Shown one piece after another: positions 63,409-64,000 of a DNA stretch of 64,000 bases. Made by a program: the position numbers and the translations under genes. Under the pieces are notes generated by a model. That model was not told the origin of the DNA and did not search any database. It saw only the letters and a list, made by a program, of their open reading frames with translations. Location of the stretch: the NCBI GenBank assembly GCA_008692225.1, contig VICG01000007.1, forward strand, positions 1,399,501 to 1,463,500, written 5' to 3'. Source of the DNA: Monilinia fructicola. Taxonomy: Eukaryota; Ascomycota; Leotiomycetes; Helotiales; Sclerotiniaceae. The first letter of the stretch is position 1, and the number at the start of each line of letters is the position of its first letter.

Positions 63409-64000
63409 TGAAGCGGCATTTCAATTCCACTGTTTCCCCTGCATGTTGAAGTAAGTATATTTCACGTTATCAGATCAGTGGTGGTGCTAATCTGGGAAGA
63501 ACCTCGCCAACCACCCTCATCAACGCTCTCTCGACAATCAAAGAATAGTTCCGCCATCTTTTCCTACGGAGTACAGTGCTGCACTGTGTGAAGATGACGT
63601 GGGTGGGTAGTGTTAGTAATCCCGCATACTGGATCATCCCCGTTGAGAAAACCTGGGATGAATTGAGATGGATAAGGGTTAATAACTGGGTTTTCATATC
63701 ATCTTCGGAACTCTGATTGGTTTACCTGATATGCGGTATATATTCGGTAACGAGGTACCCAGTAAGTAGTTCGTCCAAGGTCTTGTTGTACTTACGGAGT
63801 TACAGGAAGTTTCTACATCCATGGACACTGTAGTACTGTACAGAGTACGGAGTAAGTTCCTACCTAGGCACAGAAAATTGATGAGTTTTGGACGAAAGGG
63901 GCGTGGATTGATGATCTAGACTAGCAGGCTGATAAGCCAGGATTCTAAGCTAGTGACTAAGCGCAATCAATCATGTGACTAGTGATAAAACCACCCCTTC

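Larger units (their letters stand above)
63190..64000. other. Promoter region and right edge of window
   Basis: It contains the acid phosphatase promoter and two exact TACGGAGTA motifs (63565, 63846). No further gene start is supported before the end. Confidence 0.5.

Overview
The window looks like nuclear DNA of a filamentous ascomycete (Pezizomycotina). Signs are short GT...AG introns of about 55-220 nt with CTAAC-like branch points, CAAAATG-type start contexts, and typical families: a GT71 mannosyltransferase, a Zn2Cys6 regulator, a CorA-like protein, a NOD-like receptor with ankyrin repeats, a histidine acid phosphatase and a TMEM184/DUF300 membrane protein. A leotiomycete is my best guess, but the sequence does not prove it. 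The landscape is gene-poor and rich in microsatellites, with one strongly AT-rich block.

Layout. 1-5.2 kb: no supported gene, many simple repeats. 5.26-6.32 kb (+): basic proline/serine-rich protein. 7.17-9.18 kb (+): secreted Ser/Thr-rich protein with a poly-Ser microsatellite and a cysteine-rich C-terminal domain. 11.7-15.6 kb: three small proteins with N-terminal membrane segments; only the third, with a proline-rich tail, is well supported. 18.2-20.0 kb (+): MNN2-like GT71 glycosyltransferase. 20.6-24.7 kb (-): nine-exon CorA-like protein. 25.8-27.1 kb (+): putative amidoligase. 27.5-27.9 kb (-): small knottin-like cysteine-rich peptide, convergent with the amidoligase. 29.6-31.4 kb (-): TMEM184/DUF300 protein. 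32.1-36.0 kb: microsatellite cluster and an AT-rich block holding a degenerate inverted-repeat element with a (ATT)n tract of about 105 units. 36-52 kb: almost no recognisable genes, apart from an orphan ORF pair near 45 kb and a solo-LTR-like repeat. 52.2-53.7 kb (+): Zn2Cys6 regulator. 58.2-60.6 kb (+): NLR-like protein with ankyrin repeats. 61.5-63.2 kb (-): histidine acid phosphatase with a CACGTGGGG box upstream.

The most striking property is that five recognisable genes between 7 and 31 kb, plus an orphan at 45 kb, read perfectly only if one allows several single-base insertions or deletions. Their splice sites and codon structure are otherwise intact and I saw no nonsense substitutions. 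The three large genes from 52 kb onward are intact. This points either to clustered sequence errors or to recent indel-driven decay. The genes do not form an obvious pathway. Possible functional links are the amidoligase/knottin pair (speculative) and phosphate control of the acid phosphatase (better supported). A second strong signal is a 9-mer, TACGGAGTA, present in 14 exact intergenic copies against about 0.5 expected.
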